Below, one piece after another: positions 38,069-49,999 of a stretch of DNA of 64,000 nucleotides. The position numbers were made by a program, and so were the translations under genes. Within the stretch, counting starts at the first letter, position 1. Each line of letters starts with the position of its first letter. This stretch comes from Cloeon dipterum (Eukaryota > Arthropoda > Insecta > Ephemeroptera > Baetidae), in the NCBI RefSeq assembly GCF_949628265.1, contig NC_088786.1, forward strand, positions 11,842,001 through 11,906,000, written 5' to 3'. The notes below the pieces were generated by a model. The model was not told the DNA's origin. It saw only the letters and a program-made list of their open reading frames with translations, and did not search any database.

Positions 38069-41000
38069 ATGGCATCTGGGATGAAGAGCAGAATTCCGAG
38101 GGGGCAGCAAGCCACTCCAAAGGGCCCCAGTGGGCGCCTGGGCAAACTTAACCCCATATTTCAGAAACAGACATCAGCTATGGAGGCCTCGCAGCTATCG
38201 CCGTTGATCGTGAAGCAAGCTCGCAAAAGTGGAAAACTCAATCTGTCAGGCAAGAGTCTGACAACAGGTGCGTTTCTAATTAAACTCTTAACATCAAGAA
38301 TGCATATAGCATCGTCAATATGTTTTTAAATCGCTTGGTTAGATTTATTGCGCAACAAATTTATTCGCAATTTCGCACACTTCTGGTTACTACACACAAC
38401 AAATAAAATTTTACCATGAGACCTCAAGGTTGAGGTGTATCTCATATGATTGCTATCGGTAAACGCGGTATGACATACATACTCATCGGTGAAAAAATAT
38501 TTATTTTTCAGTCCCAGAGCGAGTGTGGACGCTGGACAGTCTGGACGAGTTGGAAATAAAGTCGCTAGAAATGCGTATTTCAGATAGCGCTCGTGATGAG
38601 GAAGACTCAAAATGGTGGGACCACGAACCACTGACTAACCTGGACATCAGTAACAACTGCATCACCAGCATTTCTCCAAGTATCAAATATGCAGCAGCGT
38701 TAACCACTTTAATGGTACATCAAATTGCTCTTCCATTATCAAACAAATTTACCAAAACCATTAAAATTGCAGCTTCAGCATAACAGCCTTTGCACTTTGC
38801 CTAATGAAATAGGCCAGCTGCAAAGATTAAAAATACTCAACCTGAGCCACAACAAGCTGACAGATTTGCCTGAGGGAGTTTTTGGCCTGAAAGAGTTGCG
38901 GCAGCTGAATTTGTCTTTTAATCACTTGGAAGATTTGTCTGAATCGATTGGAGATCTCAATATGCTCGAAAAACTGGTGATTATTGAATTATCACTCATT
39001 CTGCCTCAAGATTGCCTCTGGAAAAAAATAATAAAAACTTGTGACATGAATTAATTGGCTGGGTGTCCCATAACTGGCCCCATAATAATATGTCCGTCAA
39101 TATAGTTCATTGATCTTTATTGCAGCTTAAAATTACGGTTGGCTATTTTGCAATCAACTTCCAGCTTCCAGTGATATTATTTAACAAAAATATGTTAATA
39201 ATATATTAATATCTAGCGACTGAAAAGTTCACACATAACTTAGATTTTAAAATATATTTACCACCTCGAAAGCAAATAAATAGGGTTTAGCACATTAAAC
39301 AGAAATGTATACGCTTTCGGTTACTAATTATTGTGAGATAGGACCTGTCACACAATCGACTGACCGTCCTCTCGCCTGGTATTGGTTTCCTAACCCACCT
39401 CACGCACCTAATGGCCACGCACAACCAAATCGCAGATGTGCCTCCTGACGTGGGAAATCTCAGGGGTCAGTACTGTTTAATCAATAAAATTTTTGTAATC
39501 GCCAATCGTGTGTAAGCCTCATGAGTTTTGCAGCACATAGTGTTTTTTTATTTGTTTTCCCTGATATTCTCGTCATTTAATACGTTTTCTAACTTAAATA
39601 TTGGTTCTTTGTGTGATTTTAATGCAATTTATTAGGTTAATATTTTAATTTGATGGAAAAATAATATTTAATTTTCCAATGGTTCTTGTATGCTGTGTGC
39701 GAAACTAACTGATGGTTTTCAATGTGCTTAAAATTTAATATTTATTAGTTTAGAAAGTGCTTAATGTGAATTCATGAAAATTCTACAAATTTCGCTTTCA
39801 TCTTATATCAATTATGTATTTCACTTTCAGTTTTGCGCGAACTCGACTTATCTAACAACGAGATCCCATCTTTGCCACTACTTGGTGAGTTAAGGAAACT
39901 CGAGATTTTCAGAGCGGAACACAACAACATCACTGACTTGCCTGACTTCACGGGTTGTGCCTCCATTCACGAGGTGCACCTTTCTGGAAATTGCATCGCT
40001 GTACGTACTTAAAAATACCACGTAAAATCGCTCTTATGCATCAATGCAGGAGCTGTCGGAAACGGAACTTGAGGCACTGGAGCAAGTTCGAGTGCTGTGC
40101 TTGCGCGACAACAAACTGGAGGTTATTCCAGAGTCTGTCACTTGTCTAAAAAATCTCATTCGACTCGATGTCGGCAACAACGGCATCAAGGAGTGAGCAT
40201 GATTTATTCAAATGGCTGGATTTTTTTAATTGGGCGAGTCTTCAGTTTGCCAGCTTGCTTGTCCTTGTTACCGCACCTGAGCACTCTGACGCTGGATGGC
40301 AATCCTCTGAGGACGATCCGCACGGACGTAATCAAAGGAGGCACAACGCGGGTGCTCAAGGTCCTCCGGGGGCAGCTGAGCAACGACTTGTCGCCTAGCA
40401 TGAATCAAAACTCTGGTTTGCCGGGAATGAATGCTCAGCCATGGCCGAACAAGTAAGTTAAAACGTTAATAAAATTATAAAAAGCGACGTATTAATAGAA
40501 TTCTAACCCCCTCACTTTGAAATAGTCAGAATCAATTTTTTAAATGTCCATATACGTCTGATATTTGTACAGTACAAAAGTGTTACATGTTACATTCAAT
40601 GCACCTTCTGTTCAATGGACCAGGGATTTAAAAAATCTGTACAGTTCTATTTTTTAATTTAGCCTATGACACACCAACGTAATATATTTAGTTTAAATAA
40701 AAACAGATAACAAAGGAAGTATGTACATGCATGCGATTTAATGAAATTTAAACTCTGCTGATTTTACTAAGAAAGGATAGCAAATAACATTTCAAGAGGA
40801 AAAAATAAGTTACATGTTCTCGCACTGTACATCAATTGTTTCAATCCCATAGGTCTCATCGGCAGTACTAATTATCCAAAATCCAAATAACCAAAACAAA
40901 ATTATTACCAAAGAAAATTTTTAATCAGACATCGTTAAAAATGCCAAACTCATTGCTGATTGTGAGTAAAATTAGAGTGAGGAGGAAAACGAGTGATCAA

Positions 41001-42538
41001 ATCTTGACGACTCCTCCATTCGCTGTCCCTTTAATTTACCATTCCCTCTCAAACAATTCACAAGTTCAAGATGCCATCCTTTTTAATGAAAAGCTAACTT
41101 CAAAGAGTGACATTCTGCTCAGGGTTCGCAAAAACCCGCATTTTTCCGGAAAAACCCACTGCATTGCAAAAAACTGTTTTTTTGCGGGTTTTTCTGCAAT
41201 TTTGCGCATTTTTCCGAAACACATGCATTCTTATGGAAAATAAAAAATTTTCATGATGGATGACCAAAAATAGGGATTTTTCAAAATCACCAAAATCAGT
41301 ATTAGAGCCACTGGTTCCTCCAAGAGACTAAAAATTTTAACTCTCTGCATAGTTTTCTGAAATTTCAGACTCTTTTCAAGCGAAAATTGACTATTTTCGG
41401 GTTAAATTCGGAAAAGTGCGGAAAAACCCAAGACTGGTGGGTTTTTCCAGCCGGTTTTTTGCGCAAAAAACCAGTGGTGCATTTTTGCGCATTGCAAAAT
41501 TGGCGAACCCTGATTCTGCTCCTTCTAGCACGAGGAATAAAAACAGCAAAGAGCATTAATGTAAAGTATCTTCAATTTGTAATGTTCCGAGTTTTGCCTC
41601 ATGACTTAAACTAGAGAGAAGGGTAAATGGTCATATTATAATCTTGGCAATTGATAGCAGCTTTTCACTAAACACCATTATATGTATATGATAATATGTT
41701 TCTTAAGAAATAAACTCTGCATAGGTACAACATGAAGTCAAGCAGATCGCTCAACCTGGGAATGCGGCAGATTACCGAAGTGCCTGATGAAGTTTTTGAA
41801 GAGGCAGTACAAGCTGAGGTGTACAATGTGGATCTTTGCAAGAATCTCCTTACGCAAGTTCCATCAGGGTAAAAAAACATCGTTTAAGTCGTTAAAGTGG
41901 CGATTTTGCTCAAGCTGTCTCTAATTTAGCGTGACACTGGTGGCTGAACTGCTTACCGAGCTCAACTTGTCCAACAACAAGCTTACCACACTGCCAACCA
42001 CTCTGACCGCTTGCAAAAGGTTGCAGTACTTGGAGGTCAGCCAAAATTTGCTGACGGATTTGCCACCAAACTTTGACGCGTTTGAGCAGCTGCGCGAGAT
42101 AAATTTCTCCTTTAACAGGCAATTACTTGCACCAGTGCTTAATGGATTGTTTATATATGTTTGTATCGTTTGTTAGGTTTGAAGCAGTGCCAGCATGTTT
42201 GTATGGGTTGCCCAAGCTGGAAATCCTCATGTGCAGAGACAACAAAATTAAGGAAATTGATGCAGTGGGGCTGGGCAGCATTCCTCGGCTGGCCACTCTG
42301 GACCTGAGCAACAACGATATAAGTTCAGTCCCACCTCAGCTTGGTTTGATTCGGCTCCAGTAAGTTTTACTCAAAACTTATGTATTCAATCACATCTGTA
42401 CTGAATGGAATGATAATTGGCGACTCTTACAGCTGCCTAGAGTTGGCAGGGAATTCGTTCAAAGTGCCAAGGCAGAACATCTTGTCGAAGGGAACCCCAT
42501 CGATTCTCTCTTACCTTCGAGACCGACTGCCAAAGTGA
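38069..42538 (+). CDS. LRRC40: Leucine-rich repeat-containing protein 40
   Basis: Intracellular leucine-rich-repeat protein of unknown role, conserved across animals. Exons 38069-38267, 38512-38714, 38773-38976, 39342-39465, 39831-40000, 40050-40192, 40246-40452, 41725-41868, 41930-42118, 42177-42359, 42433-42538 join in phase to 623 aa, close to the vertebrate length of about 600. The N-terminus is basic, then LRRs run nearly to the end, for example LTNLDISNN, LKILNLSHNKL, LRELDLSNN and LATLDLSNND. The linker WWDHEPLTNL and the closing motif KGTPSILSYLRDRLP are typical of this family. The intron after exon 9 is GC-AG (donor CAG|GCAATT). A hAT-type MITE lies in intron 7. An alternative last exon at 43474 is phase-compatible with exon 10. 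Confidence 0.96.
41120..41512. mobile_element. hAT-superfamily MITE
   Basis: A 393-bp element lies in LRRC40 intron 7. It begins CAGGGTTCGC and ends GCGAACCCTG, a perfect 10-bp terminal inverted repeat, with weaker similarity further in. It is flanked by a perfect 8-bp direct repeat, ATTCTGCT, at 41112-41119 and 41513-41520. The 8-bp duplication and CAGGG terminus are hallmarks of hAT elements. The interior has several copies of short subterminal motifs such as GCATTTTTCC and GGGTTTTTCC in both orientations and no transposase frame, so it is non-autonomous. Confidence 0.88.
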
Positions 42539-43611
42539 TATAAGTATATCCATCCCTACTTTTCCTTCTCACATTTAGTGGTGATTTGCAGCTGCGATTT
42601 CAACTTTGTTTAGTACTTGGAAGTTTTTAACCGATTTCGTTCCATTTTCCTGAACTGCTATTTTGTGCTTGTGATGTTAGCTTCAATGCCCTTTGTTGCG
42701 TGGAATGTGAGTGGCACATATGTTGTAAAAATTGTCGTTATATATAGTACAAATTTACCTCGATTTCGATACACGTCACTAGTGATATTTGTGAGATGCC
42801 ATAAAATGAAAGTTTTATTTATTTACATAGTTCCGTGGAGAATAAATGGCGGCTACGTTATTTGTAAGTTTAGTTCCCATTATTTAGTCTGTCACTGAAG
42901 GTGAATCTGAAAGTGTGCTGTGTTATTTCAAGAGATATTGTGTTTTCCCTTTTATATACTCTGTTATTCACAAGTGAGGCTATGATTTTTGTGATTCGTT
43001 AAAAAATGCTCCACAAAATATATATACTGCAAAGCTAACATTGTAACTCGTTTTGATCTAACCACCATTGGTATAACTTTTAAGTTTTCATTCTGTATTG
43101 ATGGAAATGTGGATATTTAAACTCAAGGAGTTTATCTTTTGTTTCTCTTTATTAAGGCTGCATTAAGAATTCTTAAGATTTTGTTGTGTAGCATCTTGTC
43201 CTAACTTTTCTTTCACGGGGAACAAAGCATAATATATAAGATAATTTCTTGGCAAAATTTTATGAACACTTACAAGATGAATTAAATTAATGTCAATTAA
43301 AGTAGCTTGCGATAGAACAGCAAACATTAAATACTGAGATTCTCGTCATGCCTCGCTATTAAGTTTTCTGCAGCCATTAAAAATGAACTGCATATATCAC
43401 ATCTCTCATGAGCATGGTAATTTCAAAATTAATTTTAATTATATGTTATTGTCGATGAATAATACGATTTCAGGCTGCAAGGCAAAAAGCAGCTGCAAAG
43501 GGTTAAAGCTCTCGTTTCCTATCGCCTAACGGGATCTGCGTCCAATACTGTTGAATCCGAAAAAATCGACTAGCATTCCGAGAAAAATGGCAAGAAATAA
43601 TATTAAAGTCT
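42539..43611. other. Region between LRRC40 and SLC35E3 stop codons
   Basis: The two genes converge here. A 93-codon plus-strand frame at 42617-42898 is low-information and is not called. The only notable item is the candidate exon at 43474-43573. No canonical AATAAA was found near the SLC35E3 stop on the minus strand. Confidence 0.4.
43474..43573 (+). CDS. Candidate alternative terminal exon (possibly of LRRC40)
   Basis: A good acceptor (CGATTTCAG) at 43465-43473 is followed by a frame reading LQGKKQLQRVKALVSY, then RLTGSASNTVESEKID and TAG. LRRC40 exon 10 ends in phase 2 (CA), and CA plus the first base G makes Gln and keeps this frame open, so it could replace exon 11 and remove the usual C-terminal LRR cap. 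It overlaps no SLC35E3 coding sequence but lies just past its stop on the other strand. It could instead belong to an unknown small plus-strand gene. Confidence 0.35.
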
Positions 43612-44748
<1,137 letters not shown>

Positions 44749-45892
44749 TCTGACTTTGAACCACCTTCAGGACCAAGTCTCACCCTGCTGCCATCAAAAT
44801 TTCTTGACTGTGCACTTCCGTCAAGCTTAAAGCTGAAAAAGGTATTTGAATATTAATTAGCATTAGCATCATGTCTACATGATTTCTGTTTAAAAATTAC
44901 GGGAAATCGATCCAAATCAATGGGGTTGGCTATTAAAAAGTATAGCCAGTGTCGCACTGGGGCTTAAAATAACTTTCACATTTCGACTGTCAGTCTCACC
45001 AATAAGTATGAAATGATATAATATATCATTCTGGAGAAAGTGCTAATGTTGAAATTGGTCAAACGATAATTATTATGTAATTATTGTATTAGTGTATTTT
45101 CGAAACTTTTGAAGTAAAGGTAATAATTACATCACTAATAATTGCATGGTTGTTAATGTTTTAGCGAGCTGAAATCATTAAGGGAAACATTACAACCGTA
45201 ATAAAAATTAAAAAATGTTGATAATTTAGCATGCAGAAAAATATTAAGACCTTATAGTGTACATGTGTACAGTAAATTTTGTAATCCATTGGAATTTGAT
45301 ATATCATAAAAACGAAAGTGTCAAACATAGTATGAAAACATGTTATGTCAAGTTTTTTCTGAAATAAGCGAAAAAACAACTCTATCAAAAATCCCAATAT
45401 AAATATTTAGATACAAAAATTACAATTATAATTATGTATACCTCTGATTCCTCCAGGTAAGTCAATACATGATTACACACACAACTCCAATGAGCAGTTC
45501 CTCAAATTTCCTTTCTTTAGCAGGGGAATCATGGGATTTGACATGGATTGTGTGTCATGTGTGTGTAGTGTGTTGAATGAGCATGATAATATGTGGGCGT
45601 AACCTATGAATGGCGCTGCTGTATGTATTTCGCAGCAGATTTACGTGCTAATATTAGTTCACAAATCACTCACCGTTTGGATCTGATATGGACAGAGGCG
45701 GCTAAAACCGACAACTCCCGAGTAAATAAACGCAGCACGACCAATCCCGAGGCGCGTTTCTGCATGGTGTTGTGTGTACGTTTTCTTATTTTCAACAATT
45801 TTCACTTCACTGGATGAGACTGATCAGTATCGAAGCCGATCAAGTTGCTGACTTCTTTTTAAGATCGTTTTGTTAATAATTATCCGGTCACA
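44749..45892. other. Divergent upstream region of SLC35E3 and RBM22
   Basis: The segment must contain both promoters. It is AT-rich between 44870 and 45550 and no coding frame is supported. A short hairpin CCAGTG-TCG-CACTGG occurs near 44952. No TATA box is evident near either start. Confidence 0.4.
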
Positions 45893-48140
45893 ATGGCGAT
45901 GTCCAAAACAACCAACACTTACAACCGGCAGAATTGGGAAGAGTCGGTGAGCATCAGCTTTTAGATTTTTGTCTTATGCATCAACTAATGAGGAAAACTT
46001 ACTAACGCAAACATATTTTGCAGGAGTTTCCAGTTTTATGCCAGACGTGCTTGGGAGACAATCCATATATCCGAATGGTAAAAAATTTACGCTATATAAA
46101 TAGGCACACTGACTTGCAATCAGTACTGTACACGCTAACGGTGTCCTGCTCACTACCACAAAAATGCAATACTAACGACTTTTAACCTTTACAGACCAAA
46201 GAGCGTTTCGGAAAAGAGTGTAAAATTTGCAACAGACCATTCACCGTTTTTCGGTGGTGTCCTGGAGCACGGATGCGTTTCAAGAAGACAGAAATTTGCC
46301 AAACCTGCTGCAGGTTGAAGAACGTATGCCAGACCTGTCTTCTTGACCTTGAGTACGGTCTGCCAATTCAGGTGCGCGACCAGGCGCTTAGGATCAAGGA
46401 TGATCTGCCTAAATCTGATGTAAACAAGGAGTACTACATCCAGAACATTGACGCTGAAGTATGATATTGAAGGTTTTACATCTGAGCAAGTTGACTCAAC
46501 TAAATTTTATTAACAGGTTGCCAAAGGAGGAGATGTGTCTCTTCCTGCAGGCTCAGTGGGCAAGGCGGCTGCGCACAGCGATCTTCTGATGAAGCTGGCT
46601 CGCACTAGTCCTTATTACAAGAGAAATCGTCCACACATCTGTTCGTTCTGGGTCAAGGGAGAGTGTAAGCGTGGCGAGGAGTGTCCCTATCGCCATGAGA
46701 AGCCAACCGATCCAGATGATCCTCTTTCTGACCAGAACATTAAGGACAGGTAATTTTAAGCTCTCATGAGCAGTCACTTATTCAGACACAACTCATTTAT
46801 GTTGTTCAGATATGTAATGTGCAGTCATATTTCCTGTTACAAAGTGTTATTTTTAATTTTATGCTTTGCTTTTTCCCCTGTTAATTGGGAAGATATCTTT
46901 GTGTTACTCTTTTTTGCTTACCACTGTTTAAATTTTCAGATATTATGGTGTTAACGACCCTGTGGCTGAAAAGTTGCTGAAACGGGCTGAGGCTATGCCA
47001 AAACTGGAGCCTCCAGAGGACCGCAGTATCACGACCCTTTATGTGGGAAATTTATCTGAAAAGGTTACGGAAATAGAACTAAGGTAAGGTTTTTAATTTT
47101 CTAGTAAATAGTAAAGACCAGTTGCATTATTATTTGTATCATTTCATTAAGAACTGTAGACCTTTTTAAGAAATTGATTTATTCCGTCACTAGAGCCCCT
47201 CGCAATATTTAACCATTTCTTAAAAAATCTCCATAAAAATGTATTAGTGTAAAATTCCAATTGTTGTAATTTAAATTTTTGGTCTAGCTGTAAGCTCCAT
47301 TATATTGTGTGTTTTCAGGGATAACTTCTATCAATATGGCGAAATCCGCAACGTAACGCTGGTGCCGCGTCAGCAGTGCGCGTTTGTGCAGTACACAACA
47401 CGATCAGCGGCCGAGGTTGCTGCTGAACGCACCTTCAACAAGCTGATCCTGCAGGGCAGACGTGTGACTATCAAGTGGGGCCGCTCGCAAGCGCGCCAGA
47501 CCGGCGTGGGCCGCGATGCTGAGGGCAACTTCAGCGAGCTGGAGCCTGTGCCAGGATTGCCGGGCGCGCTGCCTCTTCCCTCGGACGACATGCATAGCAA
47601 TTACTTCAACCTGCAGCAGCCGTACAGCATCGCTCCCTCTGCCATTCCACCTATGCTGATGCCGCCGCCAATCGCTGCCTCGCCAGCCTCATTTTTCTTC
47701 CCCAGCCAAGTGAGTACTCAGTATTAGCAAATAATTTAACTATTTGAAGAGGCCTATACAGATATTAATATAAATTAGGCCAGAGGTTATTAAATCCAAT
47801 TTTCCTCAACTTTATCAAAACTAGTCAGAATTGGCCTACAAGTTTAAAAGCCAATTCATTTATGTTCCTCCCAGTCACATAACATTATGTTTTGAAAGAT
47901 ACTAACATACAACCTTTTGTGAAATTTTAGGTACGGCCAGTGGGAATGCAGGCACCTCCACCTATTCCAGGCTTTGAAGCTCCTCTGCCGAAGGCTACAC
48001 CCTCAAGTTCGGCCAGCTCACCTGCTGCTCTTAGCTCTGCACCCAAGGTGCACTATCCATCTCAAGATCCAGCTCGACTTGGCGCAACGCAGGGTGTCAA
48101 CAAAGCAAAGTGGAGTGAGATGATGCACGAGCCTGAGTAA
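45893..48140 (+). CDS. RBM22: Pre-mRNA-splicing factor RBM22
   Basis: Spliceosome component of the Prp19-related activated complex that contacts U6 snRNA and the pre-mRNA near the catalytic centre, in the nucleus. Exons 45893-45946, 46024-46077, 46195-46458, 46517-46749, 46940-47083, 47319-47709, 47931-48140 give 449 aa in phase, slightly longer than the human 420. The N-terminus [10 protein letters not shown], the cysteine-rich zinc-binding block (LCQTCLG, CKIC, FRWCPG, CQTC) and [12 protein letters not shown] match the family closely. A CCCH zinc finger spans about 166-184, and an RRM at about 225-305 has RNP2 LYVGNL and RNP1 QQCAFVQY. The Pro/Ala/Ser-rich tail is disordered. Confidence 0.98.
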
Positions 48141-48220
48141 TGGACATTTGCAGTGGAAGCGAGCGCTTTTCGCCTCTTATTTGTAACTGATTCATTTAAA
48201 TATAAACATAGCCACAGTAA

Positions 48221-48226
48221 AATAAA
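48221..48226 (+). terminator. Poly(A) signal of RBM22
   Basis: AATAAA lies 81 nt after the stop codon. Confidence 0.65.
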
Positions 48227-48311
48227 AATTTTGATTGAAAAGCCTTCAAATTATAATTTTATAGTAGTTTGTTCAAAAGAGAGAAAGAGCCAAACTAAGT
48301 ATTAGACTTCA

Positions 48312-48317
48312 TTTATT
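48312..48317 (-). terminator. Poly(A) signal of the POLR3G-like/DPH3 transcript
   Basis: On the minus strand AATAAA begins only 9 nt after the TAA of the POLR3G-like ORF. No AATAAA lies between DPH3 and this ORF, so this is the first canonical signal available to both. Confidence 0.6.
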
Positions 48318-48326
48318 GTAAAAATC

Positions 48327-48982
48327 TTATTCGATTCCCTCGCCATCATCATCATCAGAAGGCGCCCCCATGTCGTCGTCATCATCGACATCATGCATTT
48401 GGTTGTAGTCGTTGCCCTCATCCATTTCCTCGTCACTGTCAGAGGCCTGGGAGTTGTCTGAGTCTTTTGCCTCTTCTTCATCTGAACTGGCCTTTGAGCC
48501 TCCACCCTATAAATATGATTTGATGAGCTAAATTATGTATTTAATAATTACCGCAACCTACCCCTTCAGGGTCACTGTCATCAGCATTTTGGTCTTCTAA
48601 TTGGTTCAGTTCATCAAGACGTTTGGTGACGTCTTTCGCACCACCTTTTCTGCGCGATTTCTTCTTCTTTACAGTGTCAAGCTCTGAAGGATATGACAAA
48701 TACGCGGTAAACTTGCCAGACTCCATCCGGCATCTAATACCCTGCAGAGATAAGAACGGGTGTTACAGTTCAAGTTCTGCTACATATGGAGGAAAATACT
48801 TCTTTCATGGAAAGACCGACGTCCAGCATGTTCCTCACAGTGACTGTGATTTTTTCAGGAGGAATAGTTGGTTGGCGTGGTGGGAAATCTTGTGGAGGAT
48901 GATTAATAGCCAACTCATCTGTCAGCTTGCTAAACTTATCAGTCCTGACACTCAGTCCCTGACCGCGGCCTCGGCTGCCCAT
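48327..48982 (-). CDS. RNA polymerase III subunit RPC7-like (POLR3G/POLR3GL-like)
   Basis: Minus-strand exons 48982-48800, 48741-48562 and 48506-48327 give 180 aa, all phase 0, with short introns (about 55-58 bp). The start MGSRGRGQGLS, a HPPQDFPPRQP block, a basic stretch KKKKSRRKGGAKD followed by VTKRLDELNQLE, and a very acidic Asp/Glu/Ser tail are all features of RPC7/Rpc31-type subunits, which link the RPC3/RPC6 subcomplex to the pol III core. The central region resembles known RPC7 poorly and the protein is shorter than the human 223 aa, so identity is moderate. The ATG lies 10 nt after the DPH3 stop within the same exon in an excellent initiation context (CCACCATGG), so it is probably the second cistron of a DPH3 transcript. 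Confidence 0.55.
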
Positions 48983-48992
48983 GGTGGTGGAT

Positions 48993-49596
48993 TTACTCAG
49001 CAACTTTCACTGGTTTATTCTTCACTACCGTGTTCTCATCTGATTCTAGCTTGAACATGTCCTGCACAGAAAAAGGGAAAGATTTAAAATGCTTGATATT
49101 TAAATTCCTTGAACCTCAAACCTTATCATAAACAATTTTCACGACAAGACTGCAGCTAGGGCAGGTTGCTTCTGTTTGTCCTTGCTGAAGGTCCTCCTGT
49201 AATAATGTAGACGAACCATTAGTAATTTTCTTAATTTTAATACTCCAAGGAAAGTATGTATGTATGTACATTATTAAATTGACCAAAATAAGAAAAGAAA
49301 TAATGAGAAAAAATGAAATTAGTATCACACATTAATAATGGTATTGACTCAATAAGCGTCCAGATTCCAAAAGTGGCCAACCCAGTGCTAAAATCCCGTT
49401 CATGCCAAGTTAAACAAATTTTCTTAAGTGGCCACAAAAAAGTATGATATCAGGACGCTGATTCACACTCATACATACTTATTCTTACTTTTGAGACTTC
49501 AAAGCGATCCCCGCATGGACAAGGATAATGGTAAATCTCCCACTCTTCGTCGTATTCAAAATCTTCAATTTCTATTTCGTCGTAGTAAACACTCAT
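48993..49596 (-). CDS. DPH3: Diphthamide biosynthesis protein 3 (CSL zinc finger)
   Basis: Small iron/zinc-binding protein that donates electrons to DPH1/DPH2 in the first step of diphthamide formation on elongation factor 2, and also supports Elongator-dependent tRNA modification. Minus-strand exons 49596-49489, 49196-49122 and 49061-48993 join in phase 0 to give 83 aa, against 82 in human. The start [18 protein letters not shown] is near-identical to the family, and the four metal-ligand cysteines are present as CPCG and CPSC, with CSL after the second pair and a YDKD motif across the last splice. It lies head to head with GCNA across a 403-bp gap. The last exon also contains the start codon of the POLR3G-like ORF. 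Confidence 0.96.
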
Positions 49597-49999
49597 GTCC
49601 TCTAGAGGTCTTGCATTAAATCGATTTTTCTAGCAGAACAAGGTAATTCACTGACTTGCACCGGCAACAAATTAACTAAATCTCAAAACACACGTGTTTG
49701 TGATTGCTTGCCGATGTTGATGACTCTTGCAATGTGAAGATCAGATTTGTTTACGCCCCCTGAATGGAATCGACCAATGAGATTTAGAATAGTTTCATTT
49801 GGCCTACAAAATTGAGCTCAAATAATAACAGGAGGACCGCGCGAAATTTTAAACGACAGAACCGTCAGGATCAGATCGAGAGACGAACAGAAATCAGAAT
49901 GCTTTTTAGCGAATGATGATTAATTTTGATTCTTAAATCTTTCATTTTGTCTCGTTCGTATACATAGATGTATATGTATGTATTACCTTTTTGACTGCA
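49597..49999. promoter_or_regulatory. Shared divergent promoter region of DPH3 and GCNA
   Basis: Only 403 bp separate the two start codons, so both transcripts must begin here and their core promoters are close or shared. No TATA box is obvious. I see no other feature. Confidence 0.5.

Noticed and set aside
44940-44970. Short hairpin CCAGTG-TCG-CACTGG
   Set aside because: Only six base pairs, no other structure and no repeat copies; likely chance.
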